Translations under genes and position numbers: made by a program | The notes under the pieces: generated by a model | Database searches by the model: none | What the model was told of the DNA's origin: nothing | Seen by the model: the letters and a program-made list of their open reading frames with translations, nothing else | Part shown: in pieces, positions 12,084 to 30,134 of the stretch | Layout of the letters: each line of letters opens with the position of its first letter | How positions within the stretch are numbered: position 1 is the stretch's first letter | Origin: Quillaja saponaria | Lineage: Eukaryota > Streptophyta > Magnoliopsida > Fabales > Quillajaceae | Assembly (NCBI GenBank): GCA_029379385.1 | Contig: CM055608.1 | Location: 26,906,350-26,970,349 of the forward strand | DNA: 64,000 bases | Direction of reading: 5' to 3'

Positions 12084-13372
12084 TCAATCAAAAGTACAAT
12101 TGGGCCCATTGATATAGTTGGACCCAATATGGGCCTAGCCCATTCAAATTGTGTTCACGATTTAAGGCCTATATATGTATCAGGTGTGATGCAAATAACT
12201 TCTTTTTTTTTTTGACACTTCTGCTTCTTCTACTTTCTATGAATATATTGTATGCAAGAAATGGTAAATTCTTGGATTAATCAACACTTACGGAATCTTC
12301 AATTTTTTTCTCAAACTATAACAACTTTCTTGTGTAAGTTATAATGAGATATACTCCAATGCTCTTATAAAAATTGAATTTTATCTATGGCTACTTATTA
12401 AGTGAATTTTGCTCCGTGTACATAGCAATTGGTCTACTTATTAAGTAAATTTTAATAGCATATAAATAGTCACCACTTTAATAGATATTCTCAAGAATTT
12501 ACTTTTATTTATAATTAACAAGTTTTTAATTTTTGAGTTTCCTTGTGAGACTAATCCTTCAAGTTTTGTCATAATTGGGAGGTCTCTTATTAATTACATG
12601 TTCAAAGATTCGAACTTGTATTTTCTCATCTTGAGAGTGAAACTTATTCACCATTACATCCAATCTTTATTGATTATAATTAACAAGTTAACCATACTTA
12701 ACTGCTTTACTACAATATTCTTATCATTTTTACTCATAAATTATTAGATTTTATTCGATTTATAATTTATTATTATATCTAATTAACATGTAAATTAACT
12801 TTAACTAATTTTTTTATACATAATTAACATGTAAATAATCCTCACCTTAATCAATTTTCTCACAAATTACTCTCAAATGTGATTAGCACGTTAAGTTTGG
12901 CTTTTTGGCTATTAATTCACAAAGTACATGCAAATAACATGTTAATTGTCAAGAACTCGGCTGAGGTACTCACGAATTTTGAGATCTTAACCAATTTTCA
13001 TTACAAATTATTCTCATACTCATTATATCTATACTATAAAACAAAACTAATAAGTTAATAAGAAAAAGTAAACCAACTTACATCTCCTAGTCCTACGAGG
13101 TATGGGCTTTATGAAATCTCTAGACTCTGCAAGATATTGATTGAAATTCGTATAAATAGAAAATTAGAATTTTATATTCCATAATTTAAAAGCAAGTAAA
13201 CCAAGGATTTTCTTTCCCAACAAGAAACGAAGCCCCAAACTCATATAAATATCCGAACCCAACCCACTTGCATCGCCATACCGCTTGTAACTGTGCTTTG
13301 TTATTTTCTCTAGTTTTTCAACTTTGCAAACCATACCCTCTTGCGAAGGTCGTCTCCTACTCTACTTCGAGC
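12084..13372. other. Intergenic region and CDC48 promoter
   Basis: AT-rich spacer with no gene seen. The segment 13200-13372 is less AT-rich, C/T-rich near the start codon, and probably contains the CDC48 promoter and leader. Confidence 0.5.
13244..13250 (+). promoter_or_regulatory. Candidate TATA box for CDC48
   Basis: TATAAAT lies 123 bp upstream of the CDC48 start codon, a spacing that leaves room for a leader of about 90 bases. It is predicted by position and consensus only. Confidence 0.5.
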
Positions 13373-17821
<4,449 letters not shown>

Positions 17822-20800
17822 TTGATCTTATAATCTGCATGTCTTATTTATGTATGACATTCCTATCTCACGTATGTATTTCTTTATTCCGTGTACTATT
17901 TGTCGTAGATGGCGTTGGCCTTGGAACCTAGGTTACTGTGTATGGAAATTGTGAAACATTTATTTGCTCCAAGGGATCCTTTAGATATCTTACTACCCTG
18001 GCTTCTCTTGTTACACAAGCGTTGAAGGAGCTCAAGTTTCAAGGCATAGCATGTAGGAACTTTCAATCTATCTTGCAAACATTTTGTGGCTATCCATGAT
18101 TCCTTCCATGGTCTCTAATAAACTAAAAAAGGGGGGTCAGTAGGATTTTCTATATTTCTACTGCTTGTTCTTAAAACCTTCTTTCTTGGGGAATGTTCAA
18201 GGGTAGTAGGTGGTAGAGCCTCAGACTCAGGCTCAAGGAATGTAGTGATCACCCATTCTACTTTTATTTTTCTTCTTTCTTTTATAGTCAATTAATTATG
18301 ATATTTCTTTATTGTTTTGAGATTATTAACTCATCTTACATGTGTGAAATGAAATAAGACTCTTGATCAATAAATATAATCAAATTATCTAATAAGACAG
18401 TATTATTAAACACAATTTTCACCGTCAACCTTCACTTAAATGAGAAAATCTTAATAGTTAAGTCAAGGTGCTGAGGTCATAAGATCTCTCGAGTTGGACT
18501 CTTCATCTAGTGTGTTTAAAATAGAATTCCATTACCTATTTAAGTGTACATTTGGATAACAAATAAAATTCCCATTACCTATTTAAGTGTACATTAGGCT
18601 AAAAGTTATGCCCGTCCATGGACCCGGTCCATTTCCATCCTACTCAAGAGACAAGCCTGATCCTGGAGATGATGGACTATTTTAATAGTTGTTGAAATTG
18701 AGTTTGAAAAGATAAAAAGCAAATACACTCTCCAAGTATGTTTAGTTTAATAGAAGCACATATTATAAAACTGTATTATATATTTTTTTATCACATTGAA
18801 GTGATCAATTAGTAGATATTAGGTAATTTAGTCAAATTGACCAATATTCAATCATATATACATATATCTAATATATTCGTAAAATAATAATCAATGAAGT
18901 GAATAATTGAAATGACTTGCAATTGGATGTTCATAATCAAATGAGATTGTGGATTAATGTAGGAGAACAAGGGGTCATGTTCCTTAACTTGAGGCTTTGA
19001 ACATTAAGGGGACAAACTTTATTATTAGGGCAAAGATAGTTGAGGCTTTGATTAGACTAACCCACTTTTGGGAGGCATTCTCACATGAAAAACTAGCTAG
19101 ATTCTAATTTAATGGGTCCTCATCATTTTTTGGGTGTTATGGTCATCACCTTTTAGACTTATAGATTACATCATTACATGTCTCTAATGTATGTTCCCAA
19201 ATTAAAGTTCTTCATTTTTTTCTCTCTCTTTTAAAATAAATAAATCATAACATTTGTAGGGATATTATATATACATGGATGGAGGAACCATGGAAAAAAA
19301 AAAAAAACCCTTATTTCGATGGGATTAAATTTTTTGTTTTTATAAGTTAAATTAAAAATTAATTAACGTCTAGAAGAATTTTGATGAGATAATTATATTG
19401 GATTAAACATTTATTCATATATTATTTTAAAGATATTTCAATGTTAAGAAAATTAAAATGTATGAATATATTATCCACATCAGCAAAAAAAAAAAAAAAA
19501 AGTTTTCATTAACTTGTTCACACTTAAGAGAAACTCAAAAATCACAATAAAAAAGTATGTCATCAAATTCATAATTAAAATCAGATTCAACCTTGTGAAT
19601 ATTTATTTATACACAAACTAAAATTAAATTTTATTTCGAATAAAATAGTTTCTTGTCAATATTATTATTAATAATTATTAATTATGAGGAAAAAAACAAT
19701 TATAACTGTTTTTTTTTTTTTTTTAATTCCAGCAGGCAGTAGAGGGCAATAAATTAAATCTTGAATGTTGGTTTGCAATCATCCAATCCATTAGTGACAC
19801 CATGTGGTATGGTAACCAACACATCAAATCATATCATTTAACCATAAAATAATAATGGTGATGAAACACATCATATCATACACGTAGATTTCAATTATTT
19901 CCCCAAGAGAAATGGGTGTACCTTGTTTCTTGCCTTGTAGCCCACCACATTTCTCATCTTAAAACTTGTCGAACTTTCTTTCTTGAATTATTTAATTATA
20001 CGTGGGCAAAAAGATACTATCAATTATATATATATAACTTAAAGTAAAATTTAAAAATAGTCAAATTTACATTAAAATTTATCCAAAAATTTTCTATATT
20101 AAATATAAAGAATTAATTTCATTCCTAAAAGTGGATGAGTTTCATAATCATCGAATTCATCTATTATACCCTCTTAAATTAATAACCAAGTATTGTTGAT
20201 TACAAAGCTTATAATCTTCTACTTTTGGCCAACACACGATTATGATTAAGGATGGTGCACTCACATTTCTTATTCAAGTCAGCTACTTTATAGTAGAAGC
20301 TTTCAATAATTATAATGTAGCTTATTATTTTTACTAGTGATGATATCAAATTTTAATTACATAAAATATTTCTTTAATTATTTATGAAACAAAAAATATA
20401 TCTAATATGTAAATATACTGATATAAGAAAAACTTATGTGTGGTGCAAATAATGATTTTTTTGAATTTTTTTTTTTTACAAATTGTAACTTTTGTTAATC
20501 AATGAAATGCACTTATCAAATTTATGGTTGTTATAGATTTCCTGAAAGTCAAAAGTAAATTTGGCAGCATCAAAAAATTTATGGTACATTAGTAGTGTAT
20601 TCTGAAATTATGGGACAACTGATAAGTAGTTAGAGAAGATAACCTAAAAAGAAATAAATAATTTCAAAAGAATGTGCCGAATCTTCAATCCTTGGTACAA
20701 TTGTCAGGATTGCACGTGTTTGTCCCCAATTTCAATTACTTGACTTTTTTTTCCCTCTCTTTTTCCGTCGTGCCATGTTGGGTTAACCTTTTAAGTGAGA

Positions 20801-21480
20801 GCTTTTCTAACGAAGTTAAAGTTGTTCAATTCACGGATAAAAAATAAAAAATGTTCAATCCATTAATTTTTATGATCATAATATTTGGTTTTCTCGTATG
20901 AGAATAAAAAGGAACAATATGTAAAATAAAAATAAGAATCATGTTGAAGAAAATTAGTTGTAATTATTTAAATAAGTTCCATGATTAAAAATAAAAATTA
21001 TATTTCAACAAATTAGTTGTAATTATTAAATAAGTTCCATGAAGCAGTATGGTTTATTTATTGACATTAACACAAAACTCAAGCTACAGTATCTCTATTA
21101 TCTAAATGAATATGAGTACTGAATTAATTTGATAACATTTATCTCGATTTAGAAAATATGTTAAATCACGTATTATTGATAAAAAAAACTAGCCGTAATC
21201 GTACTTTCTTACAAATTTTATATGTTGTCTGAATCAATCTGGTTATATATATTTATTGTTGTGAGATTCAGAACACGTCAACCTCACACATTACATAACA
21301 ATATTTAAAATGTTATAATGAAAACGAAAAATTGAAGTGCTAGCTAGAATCATAATATCTCATATTCAATTATGATTATTTCATTTAACCTCACTTATAA
21401 TTTCAATTATAATGATATTTATTGATAATATTTTAATTTTTTTAGAAATAAAATGAAAATTTTCATTAACATAAACGATA
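17822..21480. other. Gene-free AT-rich spacer
   Basis: Downstream of CDC48 there is a 3' flank, then AT-rich sequence with short poly-A/T tracts. Small direct duplications occur, for example around 18527-18596 (a unit with TTACCTATTTAAGTGTACAT) and 20945-21045 (a unit with TTAGTTGTAATTATT). I see no coding region with family signatures. Confidence 0.5.
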
Positions 21481-21529
21481 AATGGCATCTACAATAGAAC
21501 AACAGATGAAAATAATGAAATAATTGAGA

Positions 21530-21930
21530 AACATGAAGTAAAAAGGATTGGCGTGGGAGTAGGACCCAAGGGGACGTAAAAAGGTTTGGTGAGGACTGAG
21601 CCACACTGCCAGGCACTGAGCCCCTGAAAGAGAAAAAACAGAGACTGAGGGCCGCACGAGGGGAGGAACTCAACTAACAACACTCAACACTCAGAACAAG
21701 GGAATGGGAGTATGGGGAAGTACGCAGTACCCACATTTCACATTTTCTTCTTAATAGGATTCCAGCTGTGACCTCACCCTCACAATACTTAAATTTACTT
21801 TTTGTGCAGCCCCATTTCATATTCATATTCACTCCTCTGCATCTCAAGTCCCCACACACACATGACACTAAATACAGCCCTACACTTAGAGCCTCATCTT
21901 CCTCTATGTATCTTGTTCCCATTTCAATTG
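21530..21930. other. Unexplained GC-richer island
   Basis: About 400 bp here are clearly less AT-rich than the flanks and hold overlapping short open frames on both strands. None resembles a protein I know. The minus strand contains a pyrimidine tract ending in CAG near 21632-21645 that looks like a splice acceptor. It could be an exon of a non-coding RNA, a gene fragment or a transposon piece. Confidence 0.3.
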
Positions 21931-23817
21931 GAATTGGTGACTTGATTTACTTAAATCATTATAACCTTTAGGCTTCTTTTGGTCAAATGATTTACAACTT
22001 TTTTTAGAAAACATATGTACATGAGACATTCATTCAAGTATAAAAAATTGATTTTCTCCATGAGTTTGACAAAATTTATTCAGAAATTCTTTTGATATTC
22101 ACATTTCGTTGTTTGTATCTGAATGAAATTGTTAAAAAATACATACTACTTTTTCAAATATATTTCTATATGTGTAATTTTATTTGTAAAATTTGAAAAA
22201 AAATATATATTTCACACTTCTAGAAAAAACTAATATTATTCACACTTTAACCATAAATTAAGAGATGAAAGAAAATAAACACTTGTAATTTGAATATGAC
22301 TAGAAAATGAAGGGTTGGAATTAAAAACCTAAAAGTAGATAAATATCCATAGCTAGCCTGCAAGTTTTCTTTTGAACATATTTCAGTCAAACAATTTTAA
22401 TAATTTAACTGAGTAGTTTAGCAAATAGAACCCAAGATTTGAATAAACAAGCCTTGCAATTTAACGTGATGACTTTACAATGAACACTATCCCTCTTCTA
22501 AATAATAATATAAACCTTTATAAAAAATAATAATAATATAAACATGAAAATATTTACTGCCTTTTGTACAGAAATAGTGCCAATTAACACTATAATAAGT
22601 CAACTTGCAGAACATTATAATAAACTAAAAACCCAAACAGATCAGTTTAATTTGATCGAGAAGTCTATGAGCAAATTCCATCTAATATGGACAACTTTAC
22701 ATTCCTTTTTATAAACTAAAATCCCAAATAATTTCTATAATTCTTTATAAAATGGTATCTTCTGATTCTCACACCTACTCTTAAACTTCTTGGATTTCTT
22801 GCAACAAATTTTAGTATCCAAATTCTTCTTGTCACATAACAAAATATATAACAAATTCAGATGATGAGACTAGTTTACAGTATCTTGAAGAAATGATAAC
22901 TTTCATCAAACTAATACACGCAAAACTCTTCCTTGTTGCATATTATCTGCAAACTAATAAACACAAAGCAAATAGAAAATGAAATGGAAGAGTAAAACTA
23001 AACAATAGATCTACCCCTTAACAAACTCAACAAGATGTTACAAACAAATGGTGAAAGTATAATAAAAAAATAAGGAAAAGCAAGATTGCCCAGTTTGATA
23101 AATATTATAAAAAAATTAAATAATTAAGTATAATATTTATAAAATAAATAAATAAAAATATAATTTTTATAAATTTTTTGTTTAATTATTTAAATTATAT
23201 TTATTTTATTTTATTATTTAATGTGATGTGAAGGGAATTTTTGTCATGTGATTAAATGAAGTAATTTAGTATTATTTTATTTCTATATAGTTTTTTGTTT
23301 TATTTTATACTTTTTCATTTTTTATATTAGTTATTTATTTATAATTATACTATATTTTATTTTTTAATATGACTATGAAGGTATTTTTGTCATTTGACTA
23401 ATATAAAATGTTTACTATTTATCTTATTTTTAATATTAATTAAGTATTCTATTATTTATTTTAATATCAATTAAATATTAATTATAAGCTATTTAATAAG
23501 ATTGATTCTTGCAACCCCTCCTCCACATACAATTCTTAATGATCTTCTCCTACTTTATCTTAAATAAAAAAAATACAAAATATATTTAAGATCTTGCATT
23601 CTAAAATGTTAGTTTAAATTAGTCTCTGGTTTACTCATATTTATTAGATATTAATTCTAATTTAGAATATCGGCTTAACATTAATTAAAATATCTTATTT
23701 TATTATTAATATTAATTAAATATCTTCTTTTATTATCTTTATATATATTACTTAACGTAGGTCAACTCTTGTATATCCTACATATATAAAGGTTTTCTCT
23801 TCTGTAACAAGATATTG
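21931..23817. other. AT-rich spacer with MITE-like interior sequence
   Basis: There is no gene. The stretch about 23100-23500 repeats phrases such as GAAGGTATTTTTGTCATTTGACTA that resemble the interior of the element at 2767-3664. It may be a decayed relative, but I could not find terminal repeats. Confidence 0.35.
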
Positions 23818-26800
23818 TGTTAGGAATTTTAATAAGTTTTTAAAGTAATTTGACTTAATCAAAAGTCATTACTTTTGTTTAATTGAAAAGTTATTTCCTT
23901 TCATAAAATAACTTTTCTATGAATAGTTATTAGAATATTGAAAAGAGAGAAAGTTTGGTTATTGTGACATAATCAAAAAGTCATTATTTTTTACTTAAGT
24001 GCAAAGATACTTGGTTTCATAAAAATAACTTATTTATGAACAAGAATGTCTTTCATTAAAAATCCAATAAGAACTTTTATGGTTATGTGACTTAATCAAA
24101 AAGTCATTTCTTTTGATTAAATGAAATGACATTTCTTTTTGCATATTAACTTCCATATAAATAGAAATATTATTTCATGGAAAACCTATAAAAGTAGCAT
24201 GCTTAATCACATTTTTCATATCTCTTCTTCTTCTCCTTCTTTCTCTTTTCAAGTTATAATTTATGTTTATATTTTATAGTAACCTCAGATATAAAAGAGC
24301 ATGTTTTATCTTGGGAGGTTTATTTGTTGTAACTCGTTGCAAGTAGGGTGCAAAAATAATCTTAAGAAAAGAGAAATTCTGAACTCGACTCAGGCATTTC
24401 AAAGGTGTTTATTTTTTCTGTAATTTTTTAAGACTATATTTGTGTAACAATGGAATACACAAGTTCAAATGCTTGTAGTCAATTAAGTGGTGAAATTTAC
24501 AAGTTAATGGTTCGTAGAGATCTAGTAATGAAATGGGGGAACAAAAGTCATTTTTGTAGATTAACAACGAGAAGGAAAAGTTACAATACTTGATTGAGAT
24601 CTTTTCATGGAGAATCAGGTTTTTTGTTCTATTTTACATTTTTTAAGTTGTTAATTGATTTTCATATTTATAGGGTGAATAGTACATATGAAAAATGAAT
24701 TATGGTTTTATATGTGTATGGTAAAATACATGGACAAGGAAAATCAATAATAATTTTGTGACTGTTGAAATTTTCTAGTATGAAAATAAGGTTGCATGTT
24801 AGACATAATTAATAAATTTTGGTGCTTAAGTTTATGTATTGAAAAGTGATAAAGATTAGAATATGATTTCAATACAAAGATTTTTTTTTTCTAAAGGCGA
24901 AGAAATGAGAAAATTCTTTTGTTGAAATATGTTATATTTTCTTTATTATATGAAGCATATGGACTAGTGAATTAATTGGACTTGGGCAAGTACAAGTCTA
25001 CTACTAGCACCATGGTTTGAACGATAGTTTATTTTGTATAAAATTAAATTCATGAAAAATAATTTTATATGTGGTATATATTTAAGAATATTATTCGGAT
25101 GATTAAATTCTATTTTGAATTTGTATATCAAGTTTTGATGTATAAATAAATAGGAGAAATTATTATAAATACTAGTTTGGAGAAGTGGTTATTTCTTGAT
25201 TATTTATGCCTTATGATTTGATTAGTGGTAATACTAGTTTGGAGAATTTTTCTTGGTCAAAATTATGTGGATATTTGTTAAATTATGTATGTTTATTGGA
25301 TTGACACTCGGTATATTAGAGTATGAATATACTCCACGGATTTTTGAAATAGTTCAAAAAGTATAGTTGAAAAGAATGTTAATAGAAAATTGTACAATGT
25401 AAAATATTGTTTTGAAATCAATATTATTGTGCAATTTTGTATAACAAAAAGTACATGATATATCAATGTGATGAGAGGATTTAAAATCTCATTTGGAAAG
25501 GTGATGTTGATGTTATTGTAATGGTGATCCTAGGTGTTATAATTAACATAGTTTTAAACATTAAAGGTAAATACAAAGTTATTTGAAAATGGTATTTCAA
25601 TGTTAATTCACTTAAGAAACATATAATTGTTAAAGTTCCAAGATCAAGTTGAGGGATCTTGATATTGATGTCAAAAACATCAATAGGGATGGCATGATCC
25701 CAAAATAAATTAAAATTTTTATCACAAAGTCAAGGAAAATATTAACAAACCTTTTTGCAAATTGCCTAGGCTGGGATGTGATATGAAAGACTTCCGGGAG
25801 ATGAGTTTTATAAAGCTTTTTTAAAATGAAAGGTTACTTATGTGGGAAACCAACTAGACCATTAGGAAAAGTCCTAATCTTCTAGTTTCCAATGGAAACA
25901 AACACATAATTAAAACCAATTTATGCACTATACAAGTATAAAGGTTTAAAGAACCTTTATGTTATCTCAAAGTAAATGCATGCTAGTATGGAGAAAAATA
26001 GAGGACAAGTTTAACCTTTAATGAATCTATGTTCTAAGGGAAAAATATAGATCATACAGTGCATTTATAAATTCACCTATGTATATGTGAGAAGTGTGGC
26101 CGTTTCTATGAGATCAGAAAGCTTATCTCAAAGACATATATGAATTCTTAAGATGTAGCACATGACCATTAATGTACGGGAAATATAAATTATAATTGGA
26201 AAGTTGTATGAATGAGTAATATATATGATGTCATCTAAAGATTACAAAGTTTAAGTCTTAGGACACTTTGAATTCTGACATTTTATACTTACTAGAAAGG
26301 GTTCGAGTCTAAGGACACCTTATACAACCAATTAATAGTAACAAGAGAAAGAGGTATTTATAAAGTGGTTTCAATATTTTGAAAATTGAGAAAAATTGTT
26401 AGGAATTTTCATAAGTTTTTAAAGTAATTTGACTTAATCAAAGTCATTAATTTTGTTCAAATTAAAAGTCATTTCCTTTCATAAAATAACTTCTATATGA
26501 GCAGTTATTAAAGTATTGAAAAGAGAGAAAATTTGGTTATTGTAACTTAATCAAATTGCTTGAATGAAAAGACACTTGGTTTCATAAAAATAACTTATCT
26601 ATGAACAAGAATATTTTTTCATTAAAAGCCTAATAAGAACTTTTAACCTACTTGACTTAATCAAAAAGTTATTTGTTTATTAAATGAAAAGACATGTCTT
26701 TTGACAAATTAACTTTTATATGAATAGAAATGTCTTTTCATGAAACGCTTATAAAAGTAATATGATTGACTGTATTTTTCATATCTTTTCTTCTTCTCTT

Positions 26801-27016
26801 TCTTTTTTCAACTTATAATTTTTATTTATATCTAATAGTAATCTTAGATATGAAAGAGTATGTTTTATCTTAGGAAGCTTATTTGCTGTAACCAATTACA
26901 AGTAAGGTACAAATATAATCTTAAAAAAAAAAATTCTAATTCGATACAAACATTTCAAAAATATTTATTATTTTCGCAATTTTTTATACTTCATATTGAA
27001 TTATATAGATTTACAG
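23818..27016 (+). mobile_element. Eroded non-autonomous LTR retrotransposon
   Basis: Two long direct repeats start with TGTTAGGAATTTT at 23818 and 26397. They stay clearly alignable for about 600 bases, to about 24450 and 27016, with many substitutions and small gaps. They contain the same landmarks in order: GACTTAATCAAA, GAAAAGAGAGAAA, CTTGGTTTCATAAAAATAAC, and AGTATGTTTTATCTTA or its variant. The roughly 1.9 kb between them has no long frame and no protease, integrase or reverse transcriptase motif that I can read. It is therefore a non-autonomous or heavily decayed element. The exact 3' ends and target duplication were not resolved; orientation is assumed from TG at the left ends. Confidence 0.7.
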
Positions 27017-27085
27017 ATAATCACATTCTGATTCGACTTGATATCTCACCTGCACCCCCAGCCAATAGAGCCAATAGAGCCAATT

Positions 27086-27187
27086 GGCTCCTCAATTCCT
27101 CTACAGGGCATAAGATTGGCTGTCATATTTTATCTGGCTCCTTTATTTGTCTACAGGACTTGAGATTGGCTTTTGTCATATTTTTTC
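27086..27187 (+). repeat. Two-copy tandem repeat, about 50 bp unit
   Basis: Copies start at 27086 and 27136 with GGCTCC and share CTACAGG, GATTGGCT and GTCATATTTT. A shorter GCCAATAGA triplication (27061-27085) lies directly in front. Confidence 0.6.
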
Positions 27188-27189
27188 TT

Positions 27190-27640
27190 TTCTATACAGA
27201 TTTGTTTATTCAACGAATTGAGCTTGATATATCTCACCACTTCCACATTTAGGATCCTCGCCCTCAGATTGAAAAACACCACGTGCACTACACGCACTGG
27301 CAACGGTGAGTGCGCTTGACATTGCACCTCACACGTGTCGATAGTCACGAGTGGACTTGATTTTGAGCTATATCAAAGCCATCTCCCGCCATGCGGTTAC
27401 CAAGCTGTCCTTAGCTGCGCTTGATTTTCAAACACAACCTGTTATCAAGACAATCACCTTAAGCTTGAGAGAGTGTTAGAGTAAATTAGTCCTTAATTTC
27501 ATTTCTTTATTTATTACGTATAAGCTTACTTTTAATCTAGGTAACTTATATATATCTATATAAATATACAAAAGCTTTTAATAATAAATACTGAATTATA
27601 AGAAATACATAATAAGTTTCTGATTTCAACTTAAACGTCT
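27190..27640 (+). mobile_element. Ty1/copia 3'-end remnant with start of 3' LTR
   Basis: A short frame reads RIELDISHHFHI, resembling the KHIELDxHF block of copia RNase H. Further downstream, broken frames read YIKAISRHAVTKL, like the FTKALSxxxFxxLRxKL tail. Just before 27474 comes a purine-rich GCTTGAGAGAG, then TGTTAGAGTAAATTAG, the usual layout of polypurine tract plus LTR start in plant copia elements. Stops and frameshifts make it non-functional. The LTR end was not located. Confidence 0.5.
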
Positions 27641-29727
27641 ATCATTGAGCAGTTGTCTTTTTTGCCAACTGTTATCTTTCTGGCAAAATGACTTTTCATC
27701 ATTCAATAATAAAGTTTGATGCAATTAGCTAATGATTCTTGAAAGCAACCACGCATCCACACAAGGTATAAAGTTCTGCGTCATGGCTGACTCATTTGCA
27801 CACGAACACAACATATTTCAGCCAATTATGTTTTGCTAGATAATCAGTCATGTATGTGTTAGGGTTCCTTTATGAAGCCTTTGGTTTATTGATTTAAAAT
27901 ATATTTTAGACAATATGTGTGAGAGAGATAAAGAGATAGTTTTTTTTTCTAATTTAACGATCATGTGTGTCTGAATTATGAACCAATTTATGCGTACATC
28001 AATAAATTATCTTTTTTTTCTAATACCGTTACCACTCACCAACCATATTTTGATGTGTAACATTAAATTTTAATGCTGCAGAAAATGAAACAGTTAACTA
28101 AAAGCAGGTAGCTAGGATTGAGGACACAATATGATGTACATATACAACTTGAAACTTATAAAAAAGATGGTCCAAAATAAAATTGTCCTAAAATTGAAGA
28201 TGCTTGCTCTTGTCTGATGTTCCCTTAGCATAAGGACCCTTGTGATAGATTGTCCCAATTGGCATAGGATTTTGGAGGAGTGGGTCGCATGATAATTTTA
28301 TAAAATATATACTATTAATTACATGATTCACATATTCGATATTTTTTTTATAGAAAAATAATTGATATCTGAAAATTACTTTATTTTATCTCTCTATATA
28401 TAACACATATAATTTGTGACTTCAAATGTAAATAAAGATGGTAATTTTTTTTTTTTTATGATATGATCAGATAATATATATGATGGTAATTAAGAGTTAA
28501 TTAATTGTTTTCTTTTGGGTTGAAAACTTGAGCTAATTGTAATTAAACCTTTTGGTATAATGCATTGTATAAAATTAGACTAAGATAGAAACAAGTGAAA
28601 TTTTTTTGACTTTGAAAGTAAAATTAGTTTCACTATCTATTTAGTAAATGTGACACACTTAATTGGGTAGAAATTATCTGGGAGAAAGTTTGCGTGGAAT
28701 AAAATTATAATATTTAAATTAATAAAGTTAGTCATGATGTCCAACATAGAATAAAAAAGAATGAAAAGATAGTGTATATTTTCTTCACTCATTTCTTGTA
28801 TTTGAATTCTTTAAGAGATACAGTGGAAAGTAAAATCTCATAAACTTTTTAATTTTGGTGTGAATGATATATCATTGACTAGACCGGAGAGATAATAAAT
28901 CGAGCTACATTAAGTTAATCTGGATATATCTTACCGCTAAATCAAATTTATACATATACTAAATAACAACTATATATTCACACAAATTAAATTTCACAAT
29001 CACAAACATAATGAAAATTGTTAGAAATTTAAGATCCTAGTTTGTATTATCAAGACAGTTCAATAATACCAGCAAGTTGTGTCACTTGTTTATATGATGT
29101 TTGTGTGGGGATAACTTTATTGATGAATAAATTTAAAAGGCAAAACTACTAGCTGTTTCAAAACCAAATGAATTGAAGCATGAGAAGGCAAGAATAACTT
29201 ATCAGAAACCCAACAATATCACTCCAACAACTGGTCAAATGATGTAGCTTCTCAAGAGTAAGAAGCATTCACATGAACTTAAAATTAAAACAAAAGAGAA
29301 ACTACATTGAAGGAGAATGGGAATTTAATTACATGACTGATCTTTTAAAGAATTTCACTGGTTTAAGAAACTAAATAACTTCATATTAATAACATTATTC
29401 ATGAAAATTTCAGAATTATTGTTATCTACCTCAAAAGAGAGAAGAAAAAAAAAGACTGAAAACTTCCTATATACCAACTCAATAATTTTGTAAAGTGGAA
29501 AGATCTGATTTCTTTATAACTAATGTCAGCTAAATTCATGAATCAATTTTTAAAATAGATTTTTCTAACAATATTGTAGTACTACATAGTACAATTAATA
29601 TGGTGAAAGATAGGTATATGAAATTAATATATAGGCAAAGAGCTTAGATTAATTAAATTAGAAGCAATTAATTACTCGTATATATGCTTGCTAGGCTAGC
29701 TATAGCTGCTTCAAATTTCAATGGTGG
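27641..29727. other. Gene-free AT-rich spacer
   Basis: I see no coding signature or bounded repeat. The last few hundred bases are the 3' flank of the RTFL gene on the minus strand. Confidence 0.5.
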
Positions 29728-29994
29728 CTAGCTGCGTTCATGCCCACAGAGAAGCATAGCGATACAACGTCGGAGGATGTAGAATTTTGCTCTCTGTTTC
29801 TTCACCAAATGGCTGCACTTTTGGCCAAATGATTTGCAAGGTTCACACTGATAAGCTTGCTGTTGTTGGTTGCTAATACTACTGCTGCTATTTTGGCTTG
29901 TCTTTGTGTTGCTGCTGCTTTCATTCATTGCTGTGGCCATGAATGTCATCCCCCAATTTGTATAACACTCCTCTCCTTCTAGAGTTGCCACCAT
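29728..29994 (-). CDS. ROTUNDIFOLIA-like / DEVIL (RTFL/DVL) small polypeptide
   Basis: An intronless 88-residue protein has a Ser/Asn/Gln-rich, poorly conserved N-terminal half (about residues 24-47). The conserved RTF domain follows at the C-terminus, with CSHLVKKQRAKFYILRRC followed by IAMLLCGHE. DVL/RTFL peptides are plant-specific regulators of cell proliferation along organ axes, and overexpression shortens leaves and stems. They associate with the plasma membrane through the hydrophobic, basic RTF segment. The family usually has CW at the LLCW position; here it is CG, a substitution worth noting. The start is the Met opening MVATLEGEE. The gene stands alone, with long AT-rich flanks. 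Confidence 0.88.
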   Translation of the reverse strand: MVATLEGEECYTNWGMTFMATAMNESSSNTKTSQNSSSSISNQQQQAYQCEPCKSFGQKCSHLVKKQRAKFYILRRCIAMLLCGHERS

Positions 29995-30103
29995 GTATAT
30001 ATTTGTATATCTTTTGGTAGCAATAAATTTTGTTATTGTTAGATAGCTATAAAGAATGGATCTTTCATTGTTTATAAAGAAGTGGGAGACTTTCTATTTG
30101 GGT

Positions 30104-30134
<31 letters not shown>

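Noticed and set aside
18195..18260. tRNA-Leu-like string (GGTGGTAGAGCCTCAGACTCAGG)
   Set aside because: It has no B box (GGTTCGANTCC), and no acceptor stem can be formed; the resemblance is limited to the anticodon-arm region.
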